Assembly (NCBI GenBank): GCA_030608565.1
Contig: JAUWDY010000007.1
Span: forward strand, 1 to 52,930
Origin: Candidatus Bathyarchaeota archaeon
GTDB taxonomy: Archaea > Thermoproteota > Bathyarchaeia > Bathyarchaeales > Bathyarchaeaceae
Direction: 5' to 3'
DNA length: 52,930 bases
Position numbers and translations under genes: made by a program. Below the pieces are notes generated by a model that was not told where the DNA came from, did not search any database, and saw only the letters and a list, made by a program, of their open reading frames with translations. Shown one piece after another: positions 1-7,584 of the stretch (position 1 is the first letter of the stretch; the number at the start of each line of letters is the position of its first letter).

Positions 1-28
1 CAGGCTCTAGTGCATTTGCGCATTTTGA

Positions 29-145
29 TTCAACGATGAATATTTCATTCCAGCACATGCGAAACATTCTGCCGAGTTCTTAAGCAAGTTCAGAGCTTTG
101 GATTTCTTCGGAGAGAAAATGAGATACAAACCTAAAGTTCACTAA
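29..145 (+). pseudogene. Possible C-terminal fragment of a decayed gene
   Basis: An open frame without a start runs from a stop at 26-28 to the TAA at 143-145 and would encode about 38 residues rich in aromatic and basic amino acids (near the end FFGEKMRYKPKVH). Frame 1 immediately upstream is also protein-like (QALVHLRILIQR), so a frameshift near base 36 could join the two. I do not recognise the family. A transposase tail is possible because another transposase fragment lies at 7208. Weak evidence only. Confidence 0.2.
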
Positions 146-179
146 GAGCACGCATAGGAATGCATGCATCCGTTGTGTT

Positions 180-480
180 GATGTGTAGCTTTTTGTGTGT
201 TTTTGTCTCTTAGTGTTTTCTTTGTGTTTTGTTTGTATGTTGGTTTTTCTGTTTTTGTTGTGGTTTTTCTTTTTTCTGGTTTTTTGTAGATTCTAATGTT
301 TGTTTCTATGTTTTCTATGCTGGTATACTGTAGATTCTTTTGTCTGGTTTGTTCTTTTCTTGTCTTCTTTCTTTGTCTTGTACAATGTTGAATTATCGTT
401 TTCTTCGTCTGTTTTCGTTCTTTCTGGTCTATTTTCTACTAGTCTTTTTTCTGTATTCTATTTTGTTTGCAGTTCACTAA
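180..480. other. T/G-rich, strand-asymmetric non-coding stretch
   Basis: The plus strand here is dominated by T with some G and almost lacks A and C, with many runs of 4-6 T. An open frame at 300-596 exists only because the composition avoids stops; its translation is a low-complexity mix of F, S, V and L. No RNA gene or motif was recognised. The oligo-T runs could terminate plus-strand transcription entering from the left. Confidence 0.5.
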
Positions 481-532
481 TGGAACTAGGAAACATTCTT
501 AGTCTACCGATAGAATTGAGAAAACACCTGAA

Positions 533-592
533 CGGGGGTTTGGGGGCGGAGCCCCCATTGATTAAGTGTGTGTGGGCACCACAGACCCCCCG
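533..592. other. GC-rich three-way-junction-like structured element
   Basis: Three nested inverted repeats occur in otherwise AT-rich DNA. The outer stem pairs CGGGGG (533-538) with CCCCCG (587-592) and can extend through TTT/AGA. Inside are hairpin GGGGGC-GGA-GCCCCC (542-556) and hairpin TGTGG-GCA-CCACA (571-583). This could be a structured RNA, a small palindromic repeat or a terminator before the tRNA at 756. No coding role is seen. Function unknown. Confidence 0.4.
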
Positions 593-755
593 CTGAAAAG
601 CTTTTTTCCTTCTCTTGTATCGAAATTGGATATATACCAAAAACAGATACATGTTGAACTTTTCATGAGTCGTTCCAATGTTCTATGTCTCAAGTCAGTA
701 TTGTTCTTGAGAAAGATTTTTAGAAGCCTTGTTAAACTTCTAGTCTAGCGAAAGA

Positions 756-832
756 GCGGCCGTAGTCTAGTTTGGTTAGGACATCAGCCTGCCACGCTGA
801 CGACCCGGGTTCAAATCCCGGCGGCCGCACCA
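756..832 (+). tRNA. tRNA-Gly(GCC), CCA encoded
   Basis: The acceptor arms GCGGCCG (756-762) and CGGCCGC (822-828) pair fully. The discriminator is A829 and CCA is encoded at 830-832. The anticodon arm is TCAGC-CTGCCAC-GCTGA, giving anticodon GCC. The T arm CCGGG-TTCAAAT-CCCGG is canonical. There is no intron. With the second tRNA-Gly at 14214, in the same orientation and with a nearly identical 3' half, it brackets the accessory region. Confidence 0.95.
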
Positions 833-900
833 ATGTTGCGGAGGAGGCACACAAGGTATCTGGGTCTGGCTCTATTTCCTCTTCAAAAGCGCGCGCCGTA

Positions 901-910
901 ATATTTAAAT
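901..910 (+). promoter_or_regulatory. TATA box of the ABC permease gene
   Basis: ATATTTAAAT matches the archaeal TATA consensus. A transcription start about 25 bp downstream (near 930) would leave little or no leader before the ATG at 935. It lies too close to the ATG at 917 for that codon to be on the transcript. Confidence 0.6.
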
Positions 911-934
911 TGGTTAATGAAGAAAATGAACCCT

Positions 935-1924
935 ATGATCAAACTGAAAGAAATTGAATTATTTTTGTTAAATAATTTGGTTTGGTTCATTGTTATTGGG
1001 TTTTTTCTTGTTATGGGTTTTTTTATACCGCGGGGTTGGTTCACGCTAAGAAATATTGACCTCATTTTATACGTTTCCACTCCACTAGCTATTGTTGCAT
1101 TTGCGGAGGCAATAGTTGTCATATCGGGGGGTATCGATATATCGCTCACCGAAATTGTCGGCTTTGCAGGAGTTCTTATGGGAGTGACGATGGTTCATTG
1201 GACCACGGGGCTACCTGGATTTGTAAGTATTATAATGGTTGTAGGATTAGGAACTCTGTTGGGGATGATCAATGGATTTTTTGTAGGCAAGGTTAAACTG
1301 AGTCCAATTCTCGTGACAATAGCAACATACCTCGTCTACATGTGGATAACTCGATTTTTCATGACAAGAACGATCGATGGTAGCGAATTGCCAAGCATAC
1401 TCCTTTATCCAGGATCCGGCATACTTTTCGGTTTTCTAAGGTTTCCTATTCTCATTCTTATTGGTGTCTTCTTGTTGCATTGGATTCTAATAAATTACAC
1501 CTCTTTTGGCAATAGAATATTTGCTGTCGGTGGAAATCCAGCTTCTTCGGAGATGCTTGGAATCAGCGTTGGAAGAACATACTTCTGGGTATATGCACTC
1601 GCTGGAACACTTGGTGGACTTGCCGCTTTGATTTGGATTGGTTTTGTTGGGTGTGTCCCAACGACTTTGGCTGACGGGCGAATCTTTATGGTCTTTGCTG
1701 CAGTGTTCATCGGAGGAGTTTCTATGGCTGGAGGGAAAGGTAGTCTAGGAGGTGTATTAGGTGGCGTTCTTCTGCTATCAACGATTTCGGCGGGAACGAC
1801 GATGTTAGCTATGGACCCCAGGTTAAGAGAGGCGCTTATGGGGGTCGTGATGCTTATGGCGATTATTATTAACAAGACGAGAGAAAGATTGATAGATAAG
1901 ATACTTTTACCGGGGGAACATTGA
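935..1924 (+). CDS. Sugar-type ABC transporter permease (RbsC-like)
   Basis: Inner-membrane permease of the BPD_transp_2 (RbsC/XylH-like) family, forming the channel of a sugar or related ABC importer. The protein is hydrophobic throughout, with about eight to ten membrane segments. The family signature is visible in the second third of the N-terminal half as VISGGIDISLTEIVGF, matching the GGIDLSVG motif of ribose-type permeases. Length (about 330 residues) is normal. In-frame ATGs occur at 917, 926 and 935; I chose 935 because the TATA box at 901-910 predicts transcription starting near 930. The ATPase and binding protein follow at 2284 and 4589, each with its own TATA box, so the three subunits are not a simple operon. 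Substrate is not determined. Confidence 0.85.
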   Translation: MIKLKEIELFLLNNLVWFIVIGFFLVMGFFIPRGWFTLRNIDLILYVSTPLAIVAFAEAIVVISGGIDISLTEIVGFAGVLMGVTMVHWTTGLPGFVSIIMVVGLGTLLGMINGFFVGKVKLSPILVTIATYLVYMWITRFFMTRTIDGSELPSILLYPGSGILFGFLRFPILILIGVFLLHWILINYTSFGNRIFAVGGNPASSEMLGISVGRTYFWVYALAGTLGGLAALIWIGFVGCVPTTLADGRIFMVFAAVFIGGVSMAGGKGSLGGVLGGVLLLSTISAGTTMLAMDPRLREALMGVVMLMAIIINKTRERLIDKILLPGEH

Positions 1925-1955
1925 ATGAAATGCCCTAAGGGGGTGAAATCGAGTA

Positions 1956-2318
1956 ATGAGTTTTGATGAATTATCAACTAATGTAATTTCTAGGGAGCTA
2001 TGTACAGGTCGTGGTGATTTTTCCGCCGAACTCGCATATATCTCCTGCAGTGGAGTAGGGGTGGATAGTTGGACTTCTATGATTACGACAAGTACTGGTG
2101 CTAATCTTTTTTATGGTGCTGTAAAAAAAATGGTTAAAGTTGAACCAGCGGAAAACTCACAAAATTCGACAAAACTCTTGGTTAACCTGTCAAGGATGAA
2201 AAGGAGTCGTATTAATTCTTATCCCATGAGATTACAAGCGCGTGAAAAATATTTAAATATGAAGCAGCAAAAAAGGGATAAATTTGAAGCCGCAACTAAG
2301 AGCAGTGAATATTCATAA
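1956..2318 (+). pseudogene. Possible decayed FrhB/FdhB-like N-terminal fragment
   Basis: A 120-codon frame starts at an ATG 9 nt after a strong ribosome-binding sequence (AAGGGGGTGA, 1937-1946). The first 30 residues contain MSFDELSTNVISRELCTGRG, resembling the start of F420-reducing hydrogenase beta-type proteins, where a ferredoxin motif of the form LCTGCGxCxxVCP would follow. Here the iron-sulfur cysteines are mostly gone. The remainder looks unlike any family and runs across the TATA box of the next gene. Best read as a remnant; a small real gene cannot be excluded. Confidence 0.3.
2250..2259 (+). promoter_or_regulatory. TATA box of the ABC ATPase gene
   Basis: TATTTAAATA lies about 29 bp before the TTG start at 2284, so the transcript should begin at or just before the start codon (leaderless or nearly so). 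Confidence 0.6.
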
Positions 2319-3027
2319 ATGGTATGAATCAGTTCATGCCCTTAAAGGGGTAGATCTTGAAGTTTACCCATGTGAGACAATAGGATTATTGGGCGATAAT
2401 GGTGCTGGCAAATCAACGCTCGTAAAAATTTTGGCAGGAGCACTTCCTAAGAATAGAGGAAAAATCTATTGGAGAGAAAAGGAAACCGAAATTTCCTCAG
2501 TGCGTGAGGCTCGGAAGTTAGGAATTGAAACAGTTTATCAAGATCAAGCAGTAGTAAATGGTATGAGTGTAGCACAAAATATTTTTTTGGGAAGAGAGCT
2601 GAAGAAACGCTTAGGCCCAATCGAAATTCTTGATAAGAAAAGAATGGATGAAGAAGCTAGAAAGATTACAGAGTATTTAGGTTTAAAGATAGCGACACCG
2701 AAGCAAGAAGTCCGATTTTGCTCTGGTGGAGAAAGGCAAGGGGTAGCGATAGCGAGGGCTATACACTTTAAAGCCAAGCTGGTTATTCTGGATGAACCTA
2801 CAACTGCTTTATCGGTTCAAGGTGCTGAGAAAGTGTTAAACTTCGTGAAACGCTTGAAAAGGGAAGGGATGAGTTCCATTTTCGTAACCCATAACATTCA
2901 CCATGTGTATCCCGTCGCGGACAGATTCGTTATCATATCTCGTGGAAAAGTAGTGGAAAAAGTTAAGAAGAGTCATATTACAAAAAACCAACTTATATCT
3001 AAATTACGACCCAGTGAAAGTAACTAG
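2284..3027 (+). CDS. ABC transporter ATP-binding protein, sugar type
   Basis: Cytoplasmic ATPase that powers the neighbouring importer. Walker A is GDNGAGKST (residues 37-45), the signature is CSGGE (146-150), Walker B is VILDE (167-171), and the H-loop histidine is H203. At 247 residues it has a single nucleotide-binding domain, unlike the ~500-residue double-domain RbsA type, so it would act as a homodimer (as in FrcA-like transporters). The start is TTG, supported by the TATA box at 2250-2259 and by homology beginning a few residues later. The next gene begins 28 bp downstream on the same strand, suggesting co-transcription with the C45-type hydrolase. Confidence 0.9.
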   Translation: MKPQLRAVNIHKWYESVHALKGVDLEVYPCETIGLLGDNGAGKSTLVKILAGALPKNRGKIYWREKETEISSVREARKLGIETVYQDQAVVNGMSVAQNIFLGRELKKRLGPIEILDKKRMDEEARKITEYLGLKIATPKQEVRFCSGGERQGVAIARAIHFKAKLVILDEPTTALSVQGAEKVLNFVKRLKREGMSSIFVTHNIHHVYPVADRFVIISRGKVVEKVKKSHITKNQLISKLRPSESN

Positions 3028-3055
3028 TAATTAATTAGATCTGTGGGCGTTAGAA

Positions 3056-4198
3056 ATGAAAAAATTCCCTAAGTTCCCAAACGTTATTGAGCTTTCGGGT
3101 AAGCCTTATGAAAGAGGACATGTGTATGGCTCAAAATGTAAGAAACTAATCAAGAAATACTTGGACATATGGTTTTCGTGGCTTTCTTCAGTCCAACCTC
3201 CTGATATCTCGTTAACAAAAGAGCAAGCGTTAAACCTAAGCTCTAAATACCTTCCTTATGCAACGGATTATGCCCCTGAGTTGATAGAAGAATGTCGTGG
3301 TTTAGGAGACGGGGCAAACATAGACTTCGGGGAAATATTTTTTCTCAATTGCTCCTTGGATATACTTGATTTTATTTTTGCTTCATTGAGATGGAAGTAT
3401 TCCACACGTGGCGCCTCGATGAAAACATGGGTACCGCGATTCGGGTGCACAACCTTTATGGCATCGGGGAAAGCCACAAAAAGCAATAGTAATGTGATAA
3501 TGGGCCAAACCTTCGATATGATACGGGGGGAAGCCTTGCAGGAATCTGCGGTTCTGCTGAAGATTAGCCCAGAGAAAGAGCCAACCTCCATCCACTACTC
3601 CATCGCTGGCGTGGTAGGTTTTAATGGCCTCAATTCTTCAGGAATCGGGCTAGTTTACAACAAGATAGCTACCAGTGATTCAGGACCAGGAGTCCCTCAA
3701 CCCTTCATAGCCAGAAAAGCATTGCAGCAGGAGAGGATAGGAGATGCGGTAGATTCTATTCTAAACTGTAAGAGGGCTTCAGGATCAAATCATATTGTGG
3801 GCGATAAGAATGGGGAGATATTCAATGTAGAATGTACAGCAACTGCCCATGAAGTTCTGATCCCGTTAAATGGCATTGTAGGGCATTCTAATCACATTAT
3901 GTCTGAATGTCTGAAGCCGTTTAGTATCTACACTCCGGATTATACCAACAGCCTAGTGCGGTGGAGTCGAATAAACAAGTACTTGAATGATGAAAAGGGT
4001 AAAATAATTGTTGAAGGCTGCAAGGAGTGGCTAAAGGATCATGTAAATTACCCATTATCACTATGCAGTCATGAAGAACCACCCAGTGAAATCAAAACCA
4101 TGTCAGGGATGATCATGTTACCAAAGGAACTGAAAATTCTTGTCACCTACGGAAATCCATGTAGCCAGCCATACATTGAGTACCGAATCCAAAAATAA
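3056..4198 (+). CDS. C45-type Ntn hydrolase (acyl-CoA:6-APA acyltransferase-like)
   Basis: Resembles the peptidase C45 / penicillin acyltransferase-like family of N-terminal-nucleophile amidohydrolases, which free their catalytic Cys by self-cleavage and then cut or transfer acyl-amide bonds. The N-terminal motif KPYERGHVYG (16-25) is typical, and the predicted nucleophile is Cys131 in FGCTTF, followed by the family-like stretch VIMGQTFD (147-154). Length of 380 residues fits. No signal peptide is visible, so it is probably cytoplasmic. It sits 28 bp after the ABC ATPase gene, which suggests that the transporter imports an acylated or amide-containing compound processed here. Substrate unknown. 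Confidence 0.75.
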   Translation: MKKFPKFPNVIELSGKPYERGHVYGSKCKKLIKKYLDIWFSWLSSVQPPDISLTKEQALNLSSKYLPYATDYAPELIEECRGLGDGANIDFGEIFFLNCSLDILDFIFASLRWKYSTRGASMKTWVPRFGCTTFMASGKATKSNSNVIMGQTFDMIRGEALQESAVLLKISPEKEPTSIHYSIAGVVGFNGLNSSGIGLVYNKIATSDSGPGVPQPFIARKALQQERIGDAVDSILNCKRASGSNHIVGDKNGEIFNVECTATAHEVLIPLNGIVGHSNHIMSECLKPFSIYTPDYTNSLVRWSRINKYLNDEKGKIIVEGCKEWLKDHVNYPLSLCSHEEPPSEIKTMSGMIMLPKELKILVTYGNPCSQPYIEYRIQK

Positions 4199-4532
4199 AT
4201 AAGCTGTAAGTTAATCACCGCAAATTTTCATGGCCCTACAAATGGCTAAAGTCCGATAACTATTCCATCCTAATAATCTGTCTAGATGGTGACTGCACAC
4301 TGAATTCTCCGCTTTAGTATAGGCCTCACCTCCCCAATCATTGAATTGGAGTGTAAAAACAGGGTTACATACGTGGTATTGGACGTGCACTGATGCGCAA
4401 TTCTGAGATATGAACTCTTTGGTACTTTCCGTAGTCCCGAAAGTGCTGTGGGTTTTTTGGTGGGTGTGAACCACATGTCTCTATAGTGATACCGGTTGAT
4501 TCGAGGATATATGGTTGTATACATGCGTTCGC
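4199..4532. other. Gap between hydrolase and binding-protein genes
   Basis: No convincing gene. A minus-strand frame (4474 to 4211, 87 codons) contains a protein-like stretch around NPVFTLQFNDWGGEAY, but it lacks a promoter or ribosome-binding site and I cannot assign it; it may be a decayed fragment. A GTTTTTTGG tract lies near 4452. Confidence 0.35.
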
Positions 4533-4543
4533 AATATTTAAAT
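4533..4543 (+). promoter_or_regulatory. TATA box of the binding-protein gene
   Basis: AATATTTAAAT within GCAATATTTAAATAG. Transcription should start near 4562, which is also an in-frame ATG; a second ATG with a ribosome-binding site lies at 4589. Confidence 0.6.
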
Positions 4544-4588
4544 AGTCAACAAGAGAAACCAATGCGTATCATAAAAAGGCGGTATAAA

Positions 4589-5743
4589 ATGAAGGAAAAT
4601 AAAGGTGTATCTTCGACAGTGATTGTGGCGGTAGCTGTTATTATTGTGGTGCTCATTGGGGCAACGGTTGCGTACATCTACACACGTCCCCCAGGAGAGG
4701 AAGAAACAAAGTATTCCATTGGGTTCGTTTCTCGACCATACGGCGGATGGGGCGGCTGGCAAGATGCTTTTTGGCTAGGGTTCGATATGGCTTGTATGGA
4801 ACTTGGGATCACGGGTATCCATCTTGAATCACGTGGCGAATCAGCGGAAGATCAAGTCGAAGCTGGCATGCGGATTTTGACGATGGGCGTTGATGCTCTT
4901 ATAATTGCTCCTTGGGATTCCATAGGTACAAAACCCATAGTTGAAGCAGCTAAAGCGCAGGGGATTCCAGTCGCTTGTGCAGATGGAGATATAGACTCGC
5001 CTCTGGTTGATTTTTACGTTGCTTTCAACAATTATGATGCTGGAGTGGACACGGCAGAGGCTATGGTTGAGTACATAAGAGATAACATAGAACCTATTGG
5101 CGAAGTAAGCGGTTATATCTTAGTGTACTCGGAGCCACCGGCAAATTTGGCTTCTTGGGAGCGCGGCGAGGGATTCAGAAGCGTGATGGAGAACTATCCA
5201 GACATCCATATAGACGAGCATATGCCAGGAACCGGTGAGAGAGGTGAAGTAATGGAAGATGCTTTAAGTGCACTCCAAGCTCGTGACTATGTTGGGTCTT
5301 ACTGTGTCAGTGGCAACAAAGCGTGCGGAGTGGTAGATGCAATGTTGACTCTTGGTATGGATCCAACAGAATATGCTATCTTCACGATAGATGCAATGCC
5401 ATCCGTAATAGGATATATGAAAGACGGATACATACAGTTTGCTTTTGACCAGCCACCCCAATTTTACCTCCCAATTGCAATACACTACCTACTGAAGATT
5501 CTTGAGGAAGGTCCAGACGCTTTACCCGAAGTGGGTGATATAATTACTTCTGGGAATCTTACCCTTCCAAACCCAGAAATCGAAGGTGCGTACTTCTGGT
5601 CGTATAGTGAATACTGGGAGCCCTTAAAAGTCATAGAGCACTTTGACCATATCCAGCTCAGAACCAATGCACTTTCAGTAACCACAGATATAGCTGATGA
5701 AGATTGGCTATGGGGAAACATGTGGCGCGAGTACTTCGAATAA
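4589..5743 (+). CDS. Sugar-type ABC transporter substrate-binding lipoprotein-like protein
   Basis: Extracytoplasmic solute-binding protein of the periplasmic-binding-protein type I (Peripla_BP_4, ribose/xylose-like) family. After a short basic N-terminus comes a hydrophobic anchor (about residues 8-30, VIVAVAVIIVVLIGATVAYIY), then a charged linker and the binding domain beginning KYSIGFVSRP. Family features include a G-x-D-A-L-I-I-A-P-W-D segment and a later DGDID stretch. The start at 4589 has a ribosome-binding site (AAGGCGG) and gives a clean signal anchor; the ATG at 4562 would be leaderless. It completes the transporter with the genes at 935 and 2284. It ends at an oligo-T terminator and faces the convergent ceramidase-like gene. 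Confidence 0.85.
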   Translation: MKENKGVSSTVIVAVAVIIVVLIGATVAYIYTRPPGEEETKYSIGFVSRPYGGWGGWQDAFWLGFDMACMELGITGIHLESRGESAEDQVEAGMRILTMGVDALIIAPWDSIGTKPIVEAAKAQGIPVACADGDIDSPLVDFYVAFNNYDAGVDTAEAMVEYIRDNIEPIGEVSGYILVYSEPPANLASWERGEGFRSVMENYPDIHIDEHMPGTGERGEVMEDALSALQARDYVGSYCVSGNKACGVVDAMLTLGMDPTEYAIFTIDAMPSVIGYMKDGYIQFAFDQPPQFYLPIAIHYLLKILEEGPDALPEVGDIITSGNLTLPNPEIEGAYFWSYSEYWEPLKVIEHFDHIQLRTNALSVTTDIADEDWLWGNMWREYFE

Positions 5744-5754
5744 GCACCCATTCC

Positions 5755-5761
5755 TTTTTTT
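5755..5761 (+). terminator. Oligo-T terminator after the binding-protein gene
   Basis: A run of seven T starts 11 bp after the stop codon, in the 23-bp space between two convergent genes. Oligo-T tracts act as intrinsic terminators in archaea. Confidence 0.5.
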
Positions 5762-5766
5762 CTACA

Positions 5767-7125
5767 CTAGATCGTATGTTTTTCAATTATTTTGGTCGCC
5801 AATTTTAAACTTTTTTTCACAAGCAACTCTCCCGCTCTGTTTGAAACTTTGCTTGAATTCGCGGTCCATGTCTGATATCCACCAAGTTTGAAAGCTTGCA
5901 CGGTCGGTATGTATCCTATCCAATCATTAGCCAATTCTACAATAAACGTCGTGTAATTCTTTTTATTTAGTTCCCTTTTAATTTTCAATCCAAATTCTAC
6001 GAAAAGTTCTCCAGGTATTCCAACAAGTAAGCCATTACCTATCCTAACGACTTGTAGCAATGTATTAACAGTATTCTTGTATCTTCTCTTTAACCACTTA
6101 AATTCATATCGATATGTTGCTAAGATTTTCTCTTTGATTTCTCTACTAAAAGTTTGATGATCAAGAGTCTTCCTTATATCTTCCTCTTCGAGTCGTGTAA
6201 ATTTTCTTAAAGGTACAGAAATCTCTTCCTTCAAACTATCAATTTCCATCTTGGAATAAACTTTTATGCCCTGAATTATATCTGAGATCTTGTGGGCCAA
6301 CTGCTTCCCATTCCGTTCTACTGCATTAGAATATTTTAATAAAGCATCTTCCGATAACCATGCTTCTACTGGATGAATATTACCATAAGCCCCTGGCGTA
6401 AATATGGCGATCCCCCCAAACTTCTTTTCTAAAAGATCGGAGGTAATACCAGGATAGTCAGCAAAATATCTATTTTCCGCATGTGTACAGGGATGACAGG
6501 AATAATTGTACAAGATGGCAATCGTCCTTTTATCTTGTCCTCTTATATGGATTACCCCTACTTCAGGGTCAACAGGTCCTGTTGGTCTCACTATTTCGTC
6601 TCTTGTAAAATCTACTAACGCGATTGTACCATCTTTTAGCAAGTATCTGCTGTTTTCTCCGAAACCATCTACCATCTGGCTGGAACCTATTCCTACATCT
6701 GCTTCGGCAAGATTTTTGGTGGCTGAGATAATGGATTTGGATATAAGATCAACGACTTTTTTTGTATAGGTCTTGTTCTTCACAGGAAGTGTCTTGCCAA
6801 ACAGATGAGAAGATATCCGGGGCCCAGAATGTGTGTGCGTTGCGCAAATCATTATATTCTTATCTGGAATTCCTGTCTCGTTTTCGACTTTTTCGCATAT
6901 TCGATGTGTGTATCTTTTTTCCAAAAATAATAAATCACAACTTGCAATCCCTACTTTAGTATTATTGTCCGACAAAACCAGAGCCCTTGCGTATAGCTCG
7001 CTGTCCTTCCCACAAGCCGTTCTTTCCTTATGAGCAAAGCCACTCATTTCTAAGCCTAGTGGTGGCGTAATTTTTATTTTTGCAGCCCCTGCTTTTGTTT
7101 TACCCTTTTTTATTTTTTTACTCAT
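5767..7125 (-). CDS. Neutral/alkaline ceramidase-family hydrolase
   Basis: Member of the neutral/alkaline non-lysosomal ceramidase N-terminal family, zinc amidases. Family features are the opening KAGAAKIKITPPLGLEMSGF and the metal-binding motif ICATHTHSGP (about residues 95-105). The usual catalytic-serine motif GDVSPN appears as GAYGNIHP, so the serine is absent, as in many distant prokaryotic relatives; ceramide is therefore unlikely as substrate. The ATG at 7125 is preferred over a TTG at 7134 and follows an AT-rich leader from the TATA box at 7165-7174. About 450 residues with no signal peptide. It sits beside a transporter and a second amide hydrolase, suggesting catabolism of an acylated sugar or amide. 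Confidence 0.7.
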   Translation of the reverse strand: MSKKIKKGKTKAGAAKIKITPPLGLEMSGFAHKERTACGKDSELYARALVLSDNNTKVGIASCDLLFLEKRYTHRICEKVENETGIPDKNIMICATHTHSGPRISSHLFGKTLPVKNKTYTKKVVDLISKSIISATKNLAEADVGIGSSQMVDGFGENSRYLLKDGTIALVDFTRDEIVRPTGPVDPEVGVIHIRGQDKRTIAILYNYSCHPCTHAENRYFADYPGITSDLLEKKFGGIAIFTPGAYGNIHPVEAWLSEDALLKYSNAVERNGKQLAHKISDIIQGIKVYSKMEIDSLKEEISVPLRKFTRLEEEDIRKTLDHQTFSREIKEKILATYRYEFKWLKRRYKNTVNTLLQVVRIGNGLLVGIPGELFVEFGLKIKRELNKKNYTTFIVELANDWIGYIPTVQAFKLGGYQTWTANSSKVSNRAGELLVKKSLKLATKIIEKHTI

Positions 7126-7164
7126 TCTGACCAACTTTTTTCATAAAAATATTACTAGTTAGGT

Positions 7165-7174
7165 TTTTAAATAA
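7165..7174 (-). promoter_or_regulatory. TATA box of the ceramidase-like gene
   Basis: On the minus strand this reads TTATTTAAAA, about 45 bp before the ATG at 7125. Confidence 0.5.
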
Positions 7175-7207
7175 TTTAAAGGTTCTACGTCGACGTTGTT
7201 AACTCCT

Positions 7208-7366
7208 ATGAGAGATTCTCCGTCGTGTCCCGATCTCCACATCACGGTCGATACCAAGACGAAGCAGGTCCTGGAGATTAAGGTAACGGAACGGATCGGA
7301 GACAGCAAGGAGGTTATGCTAAAACTGTTCGCTTACAGCTTGATGCTTAAAGTGGCAAAAGGGTGA
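7208..7366 (+). pseudogene. Transposase fragment (IS5/IS4-like DDE)
   Basis: A 52-residue frame contains DLHITVDTKTKQVLEIKVT followed by ERIGDSKE, the pattern around the central catalytic region of DDE transposases of the IS5/IS4 type (HVAVDxKTKExLxxEVTDERVGDSK). The flanking transposase domains are missing, and no terminal repeats were found, so it is a relic. Confidence 0.5.
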
Positions 7367-7542
7367 GGTACGGGGAAGCCCTGCCGAGCCAAAAAATGAA
7401 GTGAGTGAAAATCGTTGATGCATGCATGACTACTGCAGAACCCACATGTCGGTGAAAGGGCCGCCGTCAGGCGGCGAAGGAGGATTCAAAACGTGGCTGG
7501 AGGTGGTAAGTTAACACCATCCAGCAAAAGTACCAAAAACAT
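7367..7542. other. Non-coding stretch with two hairpins
   Basis: It holds a perfect hairpin GCCGCC-GTCA-GGCGGC (7460-7475), a second inverted repeat CTGGA/TCCAG enclosing GGTG/CACC (7497-7524), and a TGCATGCA palindrome (7419-7426). These may be the end of the insertion sequence whose transposase fragment lies at 7208, or transcription terminators. No gene is seen. Confidence 0.4.
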
Positions 7543-7552
7543 ATTATATATT
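7543..7552 (+). promoter_or_regulatory. TATA box of the aldolase gene
   Basis: ATTATATATT, about 37 bp before the ATG at 7585. It probably drives the four-gene run 7585-11461. Confidence 0.55.
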
Positions 7553-7584
7553 ACAGTAGTTTTAAGTAAAACACAGGAATCGAA

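Noticed and set aside
300-596. 98-codon plus-strand open frame
   Set aside because: Low-complexity T/G-rich DNA avoids stop codons; the translation is only F, S, V, L repeats, and the frame runs into the GC-rich hairpin.
4211-4474. 87-codon minus-strand frame with some protein-like sequence
   Set aside because: No promoter or ribosome-binding site, overlapping frames of similar length, and no recognised family; left as possible debris.
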